Shown here piece by piece: positions 35,081 through 44,448 of a stretch of 64,000 bases of DNA. Under the pieces are notes generated by a model. That model made no database searches. It was not told where the DNA came from and was given only the letters and a program-made list of their open reading frames with translations. A program made the position numbers and the translations under genes. Within the stretch, counting starts at the first letter, position 1, and every line of letters starts with the position of its first letter. This stretch comes from Cryobacterium shii (lineage in GTDB: Bacteria; Actinomycetota; Actinomycetes; Actinomycetales; Microbacteriaceae), in the NCBI RefSeq assembly GCF_004402595.1, contig NZ_SOFY01000009.1, forward strand, positions 1 through 64,000, written 5' to 3'.

Positions 35081-35668
35081 TCAGACCGGGGCAGCAGCAG
35101 GGCGGCGCCCTCGTCTGGGCCGGGCGGTACTGAGCCCGTGCCGGAACGCGTCCGCGGGGCCGTCGCCGAGGCGTGCGTCGGCTTCATCGAGCCAGGACAG
35201 CGCCGCGCAGGCCAGGGCGTGTTGCGCCCGCACTGCCAGGCGATCCTGCCCGGTGCCTGACTGCGGGTCCGAGTCGCGGCCGACAGCGCCGGAGTCGATT
35301 CCGGATCGCCACCGATCCCGGTAACTGGCGATGATGTCCCGGGCATCCGAGTGGGGGAGGGAGGACGCGATCAGCACCCGGTCGACCAGGTCGTTCCACT
35401 CCTCGCCGCTCGCGCTGTCGGTGTCGTGCAGCCAGGCCAGGGCCTCGCTCCGACCGAGGGCCGTATTGCGGTAAAGCGGTAGCCCGTCCGGAGTGGCGCC
35501 GGCCGATTCGATGGCCCCCTGCTTCAGGAGGCGGTCGAGGGTCGCGTAGATCTGTCCGACGTTGACGTGTCGGCGCCCGCCCGTTCTGGACCCCAGCTCG
35601 CCGTGCAACTGGAAACCGTAGGCCGGGCCGATCGTGAGGATAGCCAGCAAGCCGCAACGTACGGACAC
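35081..35668 (-). CDS. PadR-family transcriptional regulator
   Basis: A 195-residue PadR-type repressor. The winged helix begins at VSVRCGLLAILTIGPAYGFQLHGEL, with VGQIYATLDRLLKQGAIES as recognition helix and wing, and a C-terminal helical dimer domain. GTG 35668 is chosen because GGAGGT sits 5 nt upstream. The longer frame to 35743 adds an Arg-rich tail that overlaps a likely -10 (TATACT, minus strand 35700-35705) and a small palindrome TACT-C-AGTA, a plausible self-operator. The target genes are not obvious. Confidence 0.85.
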   Translation of the reverse strand: MSVRCGLLAILTIGPAYGFQLHGELGSRTGGRRHVNVGQIYATLDRLLKQGAIESAGATPDGLPLYRNTALGRSEALAWLHDTDSASGEEWNDLVDRVLIASSLPHSDARDIIASYRDRWRSGIDSGAVGRDSDPQSGTGQDRLAVRAQHALACAALSWLDEADARLGDGPADAFRHGLSTARPRRGRRPAAAPV

Positions 35669-35736
35669 GGGACCTCCGAATCGGTTGAAAACCTTACTCA
35701 GTATATCCGACCGTGCACGGCGTCTCGCGGCCGGTC

Positions 35737-35766
35737 TTGTCATCTCCCGGGTGCCTGAGGCATAAT
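35737..35766 (+). promoter_or_regulatory. promoter of the DUF3145 gene
   Basis: TTGTCA (35737-35742) and CATAAT (35761-35766) are separated by 18 bp, close to the vegetative sigma consensus. The transcript would have a leader of about 140 nt before ATG 35913. Confidence 0.55.
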
Positions 35767-35912
35767 TCAGCTATCGGTTGCAGGCCCCGAGGGTCCTCGG
35801 CCGGATAGATTCACGCATCCGCTGCATTGTTTCATTCAGGCATTGAATCATTCGGCAGTGCTTCGTTCAGAGGTCGTTGGGGAAGACGCATCTCACAGAA
35901 CGGAGAAAAACG

Positions 35913-36434
35913 ATGGCGGCAACCCAGGCTCGGCAGGCGACGACTGCGCGGGGAGTTCTTTATGTGCACTCGGCGCCGCGGGCGCTGAGTCCCCACGTGG
36001 AGTGGGCAGTCGGTCGAGCGCTGGGGCTGGCGGTCAATTTCGACTGGAGCGACCAGCCCGTTCTTCCCGGCGCCCAGCGCGCGGAATTCCAGTGGGAAGG
36101 TACGCGCGGCACCGGGGCCGTGCTCGCTTCCGCCCTCCGTGGCTGGGATCACCTGCGGTACGAGGTGACCGAGGATGCGGGATTCGGCACGGATGGTGGT
36201 CGATGGTTGCACACGCCCGGCCTCGGCATCTTTTTCGCCCAGACGGATACCGCAGGCAACGTCGTGATCCCGGAGGACCGGCTGCGCAACGCGATGGAGC
36301 TGGCCGGGGCCAACGCTCTCGCACTGCACCGGGAGCTGCGGCTGGCCCTGGGACAGGCGTGGGACGACGAGCTGGAGCCGTTTCGCCACGCGAGCGATTT
36401 CAACGCCGTGGTCTGGCTGCACCAGGTCGGCTGA
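35913..36434 (+). CDS. DUF3145-domain protein
   Basis: A 173-residue protein conserved in actinobacteria and of unknown function. It begins RGVLYVHSAPRALSPHVEWA after a short tail and contains FQWEGTRGTGAVLASALRGW and HRELRLALGQAWDDELEPFR, all family hallmarks. It is soluble with no known catalytic motif. ATG 35913 follows a GGAGAAAA site. It sits convergent with the fatty-acid genes. Confidence 0.9.
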   Translation: MAATQARQATTARGVLYVHSAPRALSPHVEWAVGRALGLAVNFDWSDQPVLPGAQRAEFQWEGTRGTGAVLASALRGWDHLRYEVTEDAGFGTDGGRWLHTPGLGIFFAQTDTAGNVVIPEDRLRNAMELAGANALALHRELRLALGQAWDDELEPFRHASDFNAVVWLHQVG

Positions 36435-36449
36435 CACCCGGGACACAAT

Positions 36450-36488
36450 GAGAACGACCCCGGCCGGATACCCGGCGGGGCCGTTCTC
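36450..36488. terminator. bidirectional hairpin between DUF3145 and fabF
   Basis: GAGAACG (36450-36456) pairs with CGTTCTC (36482-36488), with more G-C pairing inside. It lies in the 80-bp gap between two convergent genes, so it can terminate both. Confidence 0.65.
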
Positions 36489-36514
36489 GTTCGGGGACCG
36501 TTTCCGCCGCGGCG

Positions 36515-37750
36515 TTACGCCGAGCGGAAGGCGACGACGGCGTTGTGACCGCCGAACCCGAAGGAATTGCTGATGGCGAGCAGGTCGCCCGCCGGAAGGG
36601 CCCGCGGACTCGTCACCACGTCGAGCGGGATGTTCGGATCCTGATTCTGCAGGTTGATCGTCGGCGGCAGGGTGCGCTCGGACAGGGCCAGAACCGTGAA
36701 CAGGGCCTCGATCGCGCCGGCACCACCGAGGAGGTGACCGGTGGATGCCTTGGTCGCCGACACCGGGATGCCCTCGAGCAGGTCGCCGAAGACACGCCGG
36801 AGTGCGTTGTACTCCGCGATGTCGCCGACCGGGGTGCTGGTCGCGTGGGCGTTGATGTGGACCACGTCGGAGAGGCTTGCTCCGGCGTTGCGGATTGCCG
36901 TGATCATGGCGCGGGCCGCGGCCGTTCCTTCGGGGTCCGGAGCGGTGATGTGGTACGCGTCGCTGGTCACGGCGCCGCCGAGGAGCTCGGCGTAGATGCG
37001 GGCGCCGCGAGCCTTCGCGTGCTCTTCCGTTTCGACAACGAGGGCCGCTGCCCCTTCACCCAGCACGAAACCATCCCGGCTGATGTCGTAGGGGCGGGAC
37101 GCCGTGGCCGGGTCGTCGTTGCGCTTGGAGAGGGCCTGCATGGCCGCGAAGGATGCGATCGGCAGCGGGTGGATCGCGGCTTCGGAGCCACCGGCGATCA
37201 CGATGTCGGCGAGTCCGGCCTGGAGGCGGTTGTAGGCGTTCACGAGTGACTCGGTGCTCGAGGCACAGGCGGAGACGACGGTCGTGATGCCGGCCCGCGC
37301 ATGCAGGTCCATCCCGATCGCGGCTCCGGGGCCATTGGGCATGAGCATGGGCACGGTCATCGGCAGGACACGGCGGGGACCGCGTTCGCGGAGGGTGTCC
37401 CAGGCGTCGAGGAGCGTCCAGACTCCGCCGATGCCGGTCGCCCAGTCGACGGCCAGTCGTTCGGGGTCGGCCTCGGGGGAACCGGCGTCCGCCCAGGCCT
37501 CACGGCCGGCGATCAGTGCGAACTGGCTGGAGGGATCGAGACGCTTCGACTCGTGCCGGGCGAGCACATCGGCCGCGGAGACCCGGGCCTGGGCGGCGAA
37601 AGTCACGGGGAGCTGAGTGCGGGCCACCCATTCGTGGTCCAGCGTGCTCGTACCCGATTCGCCGGCGAGCAGGGCGGTCCAGCTGTCGGCGGCCGTGCCG
37701 CCGAGCGGGGAGGTCGCACCGATGCCGGTGATAACGATCTTTTTGGTCAT
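36515..37750 (-). CDS. fabF: beta-ketoacyl-ACP synthase II
   Basis: Condensing enzyme that elongates acyl-ACP with malonyl-ACP in type II fatty acid synthesis. It is 411 residues. The catalytic Cys lies in VVSACASSTESLVNAYN, the two His in HINAHATSTPVGD and STGHLLGGAGAIEAL, and the C-terminal glycine loop is ISNSFGFGGHNAVVAF. ATG 37750 is preferred over the 14 codons further upstream. It is the last gene of the fabD-fabH-acpP-fabF block and follows a strong hairpin. Confidence 0.96.
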   Translation of the reverse strand: MTKKIVITGIGATSPLGGTAADSWTALLAGESGTSTLDHEWVARTQLPVTFAAQARVSAADVLARHESKRLDPSSQFALIAGREAWADAGSPEADPERLAVDWATGIGGVWTLLDAWDTLRERGPRRVLPMTVPMLMPNGPGAAIGMDLHARAGITTVVSACASSTESLVNAYNRLQAGLADIVIAGGSEAAIHPLPIASFAAMQALSKRNDDPATASRPYDISRDGFVLGEGAAALVVETEEHAKARGARIYAELLGGAVTSDAYHITAPDPEGTAAARAMITAIRNAGASLSDVVHINAHATSTPVGDIAEYNALRRVFGDLLEGIPVSATKASTGHLLGGAGAIEALFTVLALSERTLPPTINLQNQDPNIPLDVVTSPRALPAGDLLAISNSFGFGGHNAVVAFRSA

Positions 37751-37795
37751 AACGTTAACTCTCCGTGAGACGAAAAAACGAGGACAGGTCACACA

Positions 37796-37831
37796 GATCA
37801 GGCCGGTCGGCAGTTGCCGGCCGGCCTGATC
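37796..37831 (-). terminator. 16-bp hairpin between acpP and fabF
   Basis: The arms 37796-37811 and 37816-37831 pair over 16 bp (one G-U) around an AGTT loop. On the transcribed minus strand a run of six T follows about 17 nt later. The position between acpP and fabF suggests partial termination or a 3'-end stabiliser that raises acpP over fabF. Confidence 0.7.
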
Positions 37832-37855
37832 CGTGATGGCCCTGTTCGGTGAGGG

Positions 37856-38104
37856 CTAGACCTGCGCCTTGACGATGAAATCGACGGCGTTGCCGACGGT
37901 CTTGAGGTTCTTGACCTCTTCATCGGGGATCTTGACGTCGAACTTCTCTTCAGCGTTGACGACGATGGTCATCATCGAGATGGAATCGATGTCCAGGTCG
38001 TCGGTGAACGACTTCCCCAGCTCAACCGTGTCGGCTGCGATGCCCGTCTCGTCGTTAATGAGTTCGGCCAGGCCGGCAAGAACTTCTTCGGTGGACAATG
38101 CCAT
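37856..38104 (-). CDS. acpP: acyl carrier protein
   Basis: An 82-residue acidic carrier of growing acyl chains. The phosphopantetheine attachment site is Ser41 in DIDSISMMTIV. The DSI in place of the more common DSL is conservative. It lies between fabH and fabF in the usual actinobacterial order. A good AAGGAG site precedes the ATG. Confidence 0.97.
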   Translation of the reverse strand: MALSTEEVLAGLAELINDETGIAADTVELGKSFTDDLDIDSISMMTIVVNAEEKFDVKIPDEEVKNLKTVGNAVDFIVKAQV

Positions 38105-38166
38105 TTTTTTCTCCTTGGGGGTGTTTCGTATGACCGAGACTCAGTTTAGAGGGGGATGGGTGAAAT

Positions 38167-39171
38167 CTAGGGAAGCACGACGACCTGCGCGCCGAACACC
38201 AGACCGGCCCCGAAGCCGATCTGGAGGGCGAGGCCGCCGCTGAGCTCAGGGTGCTCCGCGAGCAGGCGGTGGGTGGCCAGCGGGATCGACGCCGAGGACG
38301 TGTTCCCGGTGGTCGCGACGTCACGGGCGATGACGACGGATTCCGGAAGCTTGAGCTGCTTGGCGAACTCGTCGATGATGCGCATATTCGCCTGGTGGGG
38401 GATGAACGCGGCGAGCTGGCTGCTCTCGATGCCGGCGACCTCCAGTGCCTTCTTCGCCACCTTGGCCATATCCCAGACGGCCCAACGGAAGACGGTCTGA
38501 CCCTCCTGGCGCAGGGTGGGCCACTCGGCCTCGCCGCGACGATACTCCTGAAGAGTGGCGTTCATGGTGATGGCGTCGGCCTTGGAGCCGTCGGATCCCC
38601 ACACTGTGGGAGCGATTCCGGGGTAGTCGCTGGGACCGATGACGACCGCGCCGGCGCCGTCGCCGAGCAGGAAGGAGATGCTGCGATCGGTCGGGTCGAC
38701 GAGGTCGGACAGCTTCTCCGCGCCGATGACCAGAGCGTAGTGGGCGGCCCCCGTACGGATCAGGGCGTCGGCCTGCGCTACGGCGTAGGCGTATCCCGCA
38801 CAGGCCGCGTTGATGTCATACGCCGCGGCCGGGTTGGCGCCGACCCGGTCGGCGACCACGGCGGCGATGGAGGGCGTCTGGCGCCCGTTGCTGATGGTGG
38901 CCACGATGACGGCGTCGATCAGGTTCGGCGCAATGCCGGACTTCTCGATGGCCTCGCGGGCGGCATCCGCGGCCAGGTCGACCGCCTCGACGGACTGGCT
39001 GGCCCGGGTGCGGGTGACGATGCCCGTGCGCTGTTGGATCCACTCATCGGAGGAATCGATCGGTCCGACCAGGGCGTCATTGGGAACGAGGAGATCCCCA
39101 CGCGCGGCGCCGACTGAGAGGATCCGGGTGAACTGGGGGCCGTGCGACTGCTGGAGTGTTGGCTTGGACAT
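38167..39171 (-). CDS. fabH: beta-ketoacyl-ACP synthase III
   Basis: Starts fatty acid chains by condensing an acyl-CoA primer with malonyl-ACP. The 334-residue product has catalytic Cys124 (NAACAGYAYA), His in AFIPHQANMRIID and Asn in GNTSSASIPLA. In this lineage it is expected to use branched-chain primers. The gene is 12 bp after fabD and 62 bp before acpP. Confidence 0.96.
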   Translation of the reverse strand: MSKPTLQQSHGPQFTRILSVGAARGDLLVPNDALVGPIDSSDEWIQQRTGIVTRTRASQSVEAVDLAADAAREAIEKSGIAPNLIDAVIVATISNGRQTPSIAAVVADRVGANPAAAYDINAACAGYAYAVAQADALIRTGAAHYALVIGAEKLSDLVDPTDRSISFLLGDGAGAVVIGPSDYPGIAPTVWGSDGSKADAITMNATLQEYRRGEAEWPTLRQEGQTVFRWAVWDMAKVAKKALEVAGIESSQLAAFIPHQANMRIIDEFAKQLKLPESVVIARDVATTGNTSSASIPLATHRLLAEHPELSGGLALQIGFGAGLVFGAQVVVLP

Positions 39172-39183
39172 AGTCTCTTTCGG

Positions 39184-40110
39184 TCAGGCTTGGTTCTGCT
39201 GGTCGATCAGGTCGAATGCAGCAGGCAGGTCGTCCGGCGTCTTGATGGCGACGCTGGGTACACCCTTGAGTGCACGTTTCGCGAGCCCCACGAGGGCGCC
39301 GGCCGGCGCGAGCTCGATGATTCCGGTGACACCGGCAGCCGCGAACGACTGCATGCACAGGTCCCACCGTACCGGCGACGAGACCTGATGAACCAGCAAG
39401 TCGACGAATCGAGCGCCGCTGGAGACGGAGGTGCCGTCCCGGTTGGTCCAAATCGGCAGGGTCGGATCAGTGGCGGGCAGCGCCGCCGCTACCCGGGTGA
39501 GGTGCTCCACGGCGGGCTGCATGTAACGGGTGTGGAATGCGCCGGCGACCTGGAGAGGAATGACCCTGGCCCGGGTCGGCGGGTTCTGCCCGAGGGCGGC
39601 CAGGGCGTCGGGGGATCCGGCCACGACGATCTGTCCGCCGCCGTTGAAGTTGGCGGGGGCGAGTCCGAGTTCGTCGAGGCGGGTGAGGAGCTCCGTCTCG
39701 TCCGCGCCGATGACGGCGCTCATGCCGGAGGGTTCCAGTGCGGCGGCCTCGGCCATAGCGTTTCCGCGCTCCCGCACGAACCGCACAGCGTCCGCGGCGG
39801 TGAGGATGCCCGCGCCGGCCGCGGCCGTGATCTCACCGACGGAGTGGCCGGCGATCCCACTGATCCGCTCCCGGCGTCCGTCGACCAGGATCGCGTCCAG
39901 GGTGAGGAGGCCGGCGGCCACGATCAGCGGCTGGGCGATTCGGGTGTCTCGGATCGTGTCGGCGTCGCTGACCGTGCCGTGGCGCACGAGGTCGATCCCG
40001 CATACGTCGGAGATCTCGGCCAGGCCGGCGGCGAAAGCGGGGTCCGCCAGCCAGGGTTCGAGGAATCCGGGGGTTTGCGAGCCCTGACCCGGGCAGACGA
40101 CAACAATCAT
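39184..40110 (-). CDS. fabD: malonyl-CoA:ACP transacylase
   Basis: Loads malonyl groups onto ACP. The 308-residue product shows CPGQGSQTPGF near the N-terminus, the nucleophile Ser90 in GHSVGE, and the His in VAGAFHTRYM. ATG 40110 is chosen since the conserved strand VVVCPGQG begins there; the 17 upstream codons are untypical. It is the first gene of the fab block, with the regulator 130 bp upstream. Confidence 0.96.
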   Translation of the reverse strand: MIVVVCPGQGSQTPGFLEPWLADPAFAAGLAEISDVCGIDLVRHGTVSDADTIRDTRIAQPLIVAAGLLTLDAILVDGRRERISGIAGHSVGEITAAAGAGILTAADAVRFVRERGNAMAEAAALEPSGMSAVIGADETELLTRLDELGLAPANFNGGGQIVVAGSPDALAALGQNPPTRARVIPLQVAGAFHTRYMQPAVEHLTRVAAALPATDPTLPIWTNRDGTSVSSGARFVDLLVHQVSSPVRWDLCMQSFAAAGVTGIIELAPAGALVGLAKRALKGVPSVAIKTPDDLPAAFDLIDQQNQA

Positions 40111-40212
40111 TTGTCCAGTCTCCCAAGCCCGTTCCCGGAACGGGTGTCGATCCTCCACCAACTATCCAGGAAACGTTTGTCGGTAACCACCAGTCGGGCG
40201 GTCCTGAGGGTG

Positions 40213-40254
40213 GTGCGGTTCGCCGTCGGCGACGTGCGGTTCACCGTCGGCGAG
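40213..40254. repeat. two 21-bp tandem repeats upstream of fabD
   Basis: GTGCGGTTCGCCGTCGGCGA and GTGCGGTTCACCGTCGGCGA follow each other directly, with one internal mismatch. They overlap the end of the regulator gene and lie about 100 bp before fabD. They could be tandem regulator sites or simply a duplication. Confidence 0.55.
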
Positions 40255-41446
40255 TAGACCCGTCGTGATCGCTGATCGAACCGATGATGAGCGCGGCCTG
40301 CAGAATAAGCGCTTCTCTGGCCCCGGTCGCGTCATAACCGATGACCTCTGAGACCCTCTTCAAACGGTACCGAACGGTGTTCGGGTGCACGAAGAGTTCC
40401 CGGGCGGTCGCCTCGAGGGACCGGCCGTTGTCGAGGTAGCACCAGAGGGTGGTGAGCAGCTCGGTCGAATGGGCCTGCAGGGGCCGGTAGATGCGGTGGA
40501 TCAGGGTGGCCCGGGCGAGGGGGTCGCCGGCGAGGGCGCGCTCGGGGAGCAGGTCGTCGGCCTGGACCGGGCGGGGTGCGTTGCGCCAGGACCGCGCCAC
40601 GGCGAAGCCGGCGAGGGCAGCCTTGGCGCTCTTGGAGGCGTCCACCAGATTGGGCACCTCGTGGCCGAGCACCAGGTGGCCGGCGCCGAAGCTCGGTTCC
40701 AGCTGGACCGCAATTTCCATGAAACTGAGCGCGGACGCCGTGCCGATGTTCTCCTCCGCATCCGCGGGTCTGGGATGGGCGCGACCGATCACCAGCACGA
40801 GACGATTGCCCTGCACGCCGATCAGGACGTCCGCGGCCATGTGCCGGGCCGATCGCCGCAACTGGTCGACGTCGAGCATCTTGGGGGTCGTCCCGACGAG
40901 CACGCACACCTCGCCGTGCCCGTGCCAGCCCAGAGCGGCGATCCGGCTGGGAAGTTCGTCGTCATATTCGCCGCTCAGGATCGAATCGACGACGAGGGCT
41001 TCCAGTCGCACGTCCCAGAGTCCGCGCGCTTCCGCGGCCCTGGCGTACACATCGGCCGCTCCGAAGGCGATCTCCCTCGAGTACAGGAGGATGGCCTCCC
41101 GAAGGATTTCGCCACCGTCCTTGATCCTCTCCTCCACCACCTCGACTGTGACCCTGATCAGCTGCAGCGTCTGCTGCAGGCTGATGGAGCGCAGGAGTTC
41201 GCGGGGGGCCGCGCCGAAGACGTCCGCGGCGATCCAGGGAGTGGACCGTGGGTCGTCGAACCAGGAGATGAACGACGTGATCCCGGCCTGGGCGACCAGC
41301 CCCACCGCGGACCGCCGCCCCGGCGGCATATCGCCATACCAGGGCAGCGTGTCCTCGAGACGTTTCAGCGTCGCCGTAGAAAGCTCACCCGAGATGGTCC
41401 GGAGCCAGGTGAGCGTTTGTTCTTTTGTCTTCGGCGTCGATGCCAC
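40241..41446 (-). CDS. fasR: PucR-type regulator of fatty-acid synthesis
   Basis: A 401-residue CdaR/PucR-like activator with a central GGDEF-like region and a C-terminal helix-turn-helix (SLEATARELFVHPNTVRYRL). Genes of this type precede fabD-fabH-acpP-fabF in many actinobacteria, and the Streptomyces one (FasR) activates the fab operon. Here the same position and strand support that role. The start is GTG 41446, 7 bp after aceE. Confidence 0.85.
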   Translation of the reverse strand: MASTPKTKEQTLTWLRTISGELSTATLKRLEDTLPWYGDMPPGRRSAVGLVAQAGITSFISWFDDPRSTPWIAADVFGAAPRELLRSISLQQTLQLIRVTVEVVEERIKDGGEILREAILLYSREIAFGAADVYARAAEARGLWDVRLEALVVDSILSGEYDDELPSRIAALGWHGHGEVCVLVGTTPKMLDVDQLRRSARHMAADVLIGVQGNRLVLVIGRAHPRPADAEENIGTASALSFMEIAVQLEPSFGAGHLVLGHEVPNLVDASKSAKAALAGFAVARSWRNAPRPVQADDLLPERALAGDPLARATLIHRIYRPLQAHSTELLTTLWCYLDNGRSLEATARELFVHPNTVRYRLKRVSEVIGYDATGAREALILQAALIIGSISDHDGSTRRR

Positions 41447-41453
41447 TGGTCGC

Positions 41454-44180
41454 TTAGCTCTCGCCCCCGGCGGAACCGGTGGTTCCGGCGGTCACGTCGT
41501 GCAACCGGTACCTGTCGATGGCCTGGCTGACCAGGCTCCGGTCGATCTCGCCACGCTTGGCGAGAAGCTGCAGCGTGCGCACCACCATCGACGGTCCGTC
41601 GATCTTGAAGAACCGGCGCGCGGCGGGGCGGGTGTCGGAGAAGCCGAAGCCGTCCGCGCCGAGCGTCGCGAAGTCGCCGGGGATGAACTGGCGGATCTGG
41701 TCAGGCACGGCGTGCATGAAGTCGGAGACCGCGATGAAGGGTCCCGCTGCTCCGGCGAGCTTCTCCGTCACATACGGAACGAGCGCTTCGTTGTCCGGGT
41801 AGAGGAAGTTGTGCTCCTCGGCCCGGATGCCGTCGCGCCGCAGCTCGGCCCAGGACGTGACCGACCAGACATCTGCCGACACCCCCCAGTCCTCGGCGAG
41901 CAGCTTCTGTGCTTCGAGCGCCCAGGACACGGCCACGCCCGACGCGAGCAGCTGGGCCTTCGGCCCGGTGATCGGCGAGTGATTGACGCGGTGGATGCCG
42001 CGCACGATGCCGTCCACGTCCACCTCCTCGGGTTCCGCCGGCTGCACCTGCGGTTCGTTATAGACGGTGATGTAGTACATGACGTTCGGGTCGGTGTGCG
42101 TGCCGCCGTACATCCGCTCGAGTCCGGAGCGCACGATATGCCCGATCTCGTAACCGAATGCGGGGTCGTACGACACGACGGCCGGGTTGGTCGAGGCCAG
42201 CAACGGGGAGTGCCCGTCGGCGTGCTGCAGGCCTTCCCCGGTCAGGGTCGTGCGTCCGGCGGTGGCGCCGATCATGAACCCGCGGGCCATCTGGTCGCCG
42301 GCAGCCCACATGGCGTCGCCCGTGCGCTGGAAACCGAACATGGAGTAGAACACGTAGATCGGGATCAGCGGCTCACCCTGGGTGGCGTACGAGGTGCCCA
42401 CGTTGGTGAATGCGGCCATCGCGCCGGCTTCGTTGATGCCCACGTGCAGGATCTGTCCCTGGGGGCTTTCTTTGTAGGCCAGGAGCTGCGCGTGGTCGAC
42501 CGAGGTGTACTGCTGGCCGTTGGGGTTGTAGATCTTCGCGTTCGGGAAGAACGCGTCGATTCCGAAGGTGCGGGCCTCGTCCGGGATGATCGGCACGATG
42601 CGGTTCCCGAAATCCTTGGCGCGCAGCAGCTCCTTGAGCAGCCGCACGAAGGCCATCGTGGTCGCGATCTCCTGCGTTCCGGAGCCCTTCTTCGTGGGCG
42701 CGTAGGTCGCATCGTCGGGCAGGTTGACCTGGGTGTACTTGCTGCGACGTTCGGGCAGGTACCCGCCGAGGGCGCGGCGGCGCTCGTGCAGGTACTGGAT
42801 GGCCTCGTCGTTGTCGTCCGGTTTGAAGTACGGCGGCAGGTACGGGTTCTCCTCGAGCTGGGCATCCGTGATCGGCATGTGGGTGCTGTCGCGGAAGGTC
42901 TTGAGGTTGTCGAGGGTGAACTTCTTCATCTGGTGGGTCGCATTGCGGCCCTCGAAGCTCGGCCCGAGGGCGTAGCCCTTGACGGTCTTCGCGAGGATGA
43001 CGGTCGGCTGTCCCTTGTGTTCCGAGGCCGCCTTGAACGCCGCGTAGACCTTGCGGTAGTCGTGTCCGCCGCGCTTGAGGTTCCAGATTTCATCGTCGGT
43101 GTAGCCCTCGACGAGCTTGAGCGTTCGGGGGTCGCGGCCGAAGAAGTTCTCGCGCACATAGGCGCCGCTTTCGGCCTTGTAAGTCTGGTAGTCCCCGTCG
43201 GGGGTCGCGTTCATCAGGGCGCGCAGGGCACCGTCGGAGTCGCGGGCGAGGAGGTCGTCCCACTCGCGGCCCCAGACGACCTTGATCACGTTCCAGCCGG
43301 CGCCGCGGAAGAAGCTCTCCAGTTCCTGGATGATCTTGCCGTTGCCGCGCACCGGGCCGTCGAGGCGCTGGAGGTTGCAGTTGATGATGAAGTTGAGGTT
43401 GTCCAGGCCCTCGTTGGCGGCAACCTGAAGCTGTCCGCGGCTCTCGACCTCGTCCATTTCGCCGTCGCCGAGGAACGCCCAGACCTGCTGGTCGCTTGCG
43501 TCCTTGATCCCGCGATTGGTGAGGTACCGGTTGGTCTGGGCCTGGTAGATCGCGTTGATCGGGCCGAGTCCCATCGACACGGTCGGGAACTGCCAGAATT
43601 CGGGCATCAGCCGCGGGTGCGGGTAGGAGGACAGGCCGTTCGGGGCGTGTGACTTCTCCTGGCGGAATCCGTCGAGCTGGTCAGCGCTCAGGCGGCCCTC
43701 GAGGAAGGCGCGGGCGTACGTGCCGGGGGAGGCATGGCCCTGGATGAAGATCTGGTCTCCACCGCCCGGGTGGTCCTGGCCGCGGAAGAAGTGGTTGAAG
43801 CCGACCTCGTAGAGTGCGGCGGATGACGCATAGGTGGAGATGTGCCCGCCGACGGAGATGCCGGGACGCTGGGCTCGGTGCACGAGGACCGCCGCGTTCC
43901 AGCGGATCCAGGCACGGTAACGACGTTCGATGTCCTCGTCGCCGGGGAAGTCGGGTTCGCCGTCATCGGCGATCGTGTTGATGTAGTCCGTTGTCGGCAC
44001 CATGGGTACGCCCAGGTGCAGTTCCTTGGAGCGCTTCAGCAGGCTGAGCATGATCTCGCGACCGCGCTCGTGTCCCTGGGCCGATACGAGCGAGTCCAGC
44101 GATTCCGACCATTCGGCCGTTTCCTCCGGGTCCGCATCCGTGCTGTTCACCGAATACGGGTCCTGGTCGTTGACAGTCAC
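41454..44180 (-). CDS. aceE: pyruvate dehydrogenase E1 component (homodimeric)
   Basis: Thiamine-diphosphate enzyme that decarboxylates pyruvate and feeds acetyl units to E2, providing acetyl-CoA for fatty-acid synthesis. It is 908 residues, as usual for AceE. The ThDP-binding motif is [18 protein letters not shown] ending in [12 protein letters not shown]. The N-terminal [20 protein letters not shown] region and the C-terminal transketolase-like domain are intact. GTG 44180 follows AGAGAGGTCGA. The remaining PDH subunits are not in the window. Confidence 0.96.
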   Translation of the reverse strand: MTVNDQDPYSVNSTDADPEETAEWSESLDSLVSAQGHERGREIMLSLLKRSKELHLGVPMVPTTDYINTIADDGEPDFPGDEDIERRYRAWIRWNAAVLVHRAQRPGISVGGHISTYASSAALYEVGFNHFFRGQDHPGGGDQIFIQGHASPGTYARAFLEGRLSADQLDGFRQEKSHAPNGLSSYPHPRLMPEFWQFPTVSMGLGPINAIYQAQTNRYLTNRGIKDASDQQVWAFLGDGEMDEVESRGQLQVAANEGLDNLNFIINCNLQRLDGPVRGNGKIIQELESFFRGAGWNVIKVVWGREWDDLLARDSDGALRALMNATPDGDYQTYKAESGAYVRENFFGRDPRTLKLVEGYTDDEIWNLKRGGHDYRKVYAAFKAASEHKGQPTVILAKTVKGYALGPSFEGRNATHQMKKFTLDNLKTFRDSTHMPITDAQLEENPYLPPYFKPDDNDEAIQYLHERRRALGGYLPERRSKYTQVNLPDDATYAPTKKGSGTQEIATTMAFVRLLKELLRAKDFGNRIVPIIPDEARTFGIDAFFPNAKIYNPNGQQYTSVDHAQLLAYKESPQGQILHVGINEAGAMAAFTNVGTSYATQGEPLIPIYVFYSMFGFQRTGDAMWAAGDQMARGFMIGATAGRTTLTGEGLQHADGHSPLLASTNPAVVSYDPAFGYEIGHIVRSGLERMYGGTHTDPNVMYYITVYNEPQVQPAEPEEVDVDGIVRGIHRVNHSPITGPKAQLLASGVAVSWALEAQKLLAEDWGVSADVWSVTSWAELRRDGIRAEEHNFLYPDNEALVPYVTEKLAGAAGPFIAVSDFMHAVPDQIRQFIPGDFATLGADGFGFSDTRPAARRFFKIDGPSMVVRTLQLLAKRGEIDRSLVSQAIDRYRLHDVTAGTTGSAGGES

Positions 44181-44371
44181 ACTCGACCTCTCTCTGTTGG
44201 TCTCTGTTGGGCAGACCGTGTTGGTGCCGATCATGCCGGGATAGCTGCGCCGCTGCACGGTCGGGTCACGACCGATGGCACCACGCAAGCCTACAGATTA
44301 TGCCTGTGGTCCGTGCACGAACGATGCGTGTCGTTTTCAGGCCGCAGGATGCCGCCGGGCGGGGCCGATTC

Positions 44372-44400
44372 TTGGTTCACCCAGTCACCGGGGCTAGGCT
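44372..44400 (+). promoter_or_regulatory. promoter of the peroxiredoxin gene
   Basis: TTGGTT (44372-44377) and TAGGCT (44395-44400) are spaced by 17 bp. The start ATG lies 48 bp further on, after a GGAGGAAAGG site. It is within the 268-bp divergent gap with aceE. Confidence 0.6.
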
Positions 44401-44448
44401 GTGTCGCCGCCGCTCAAGTTCGCGCGGGCGGAGGAAAGGAAGCGCAGC

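Noticed and set aside
40491-43652. 1053-codon open frame antisense to aceE and its regulator
   Set aside because: It is the codon-shadow of a high-GC gene on the other strand. Its product is Val/Gly/Asp-biased with no domain, while aceE on the minus strand is fully conserved.
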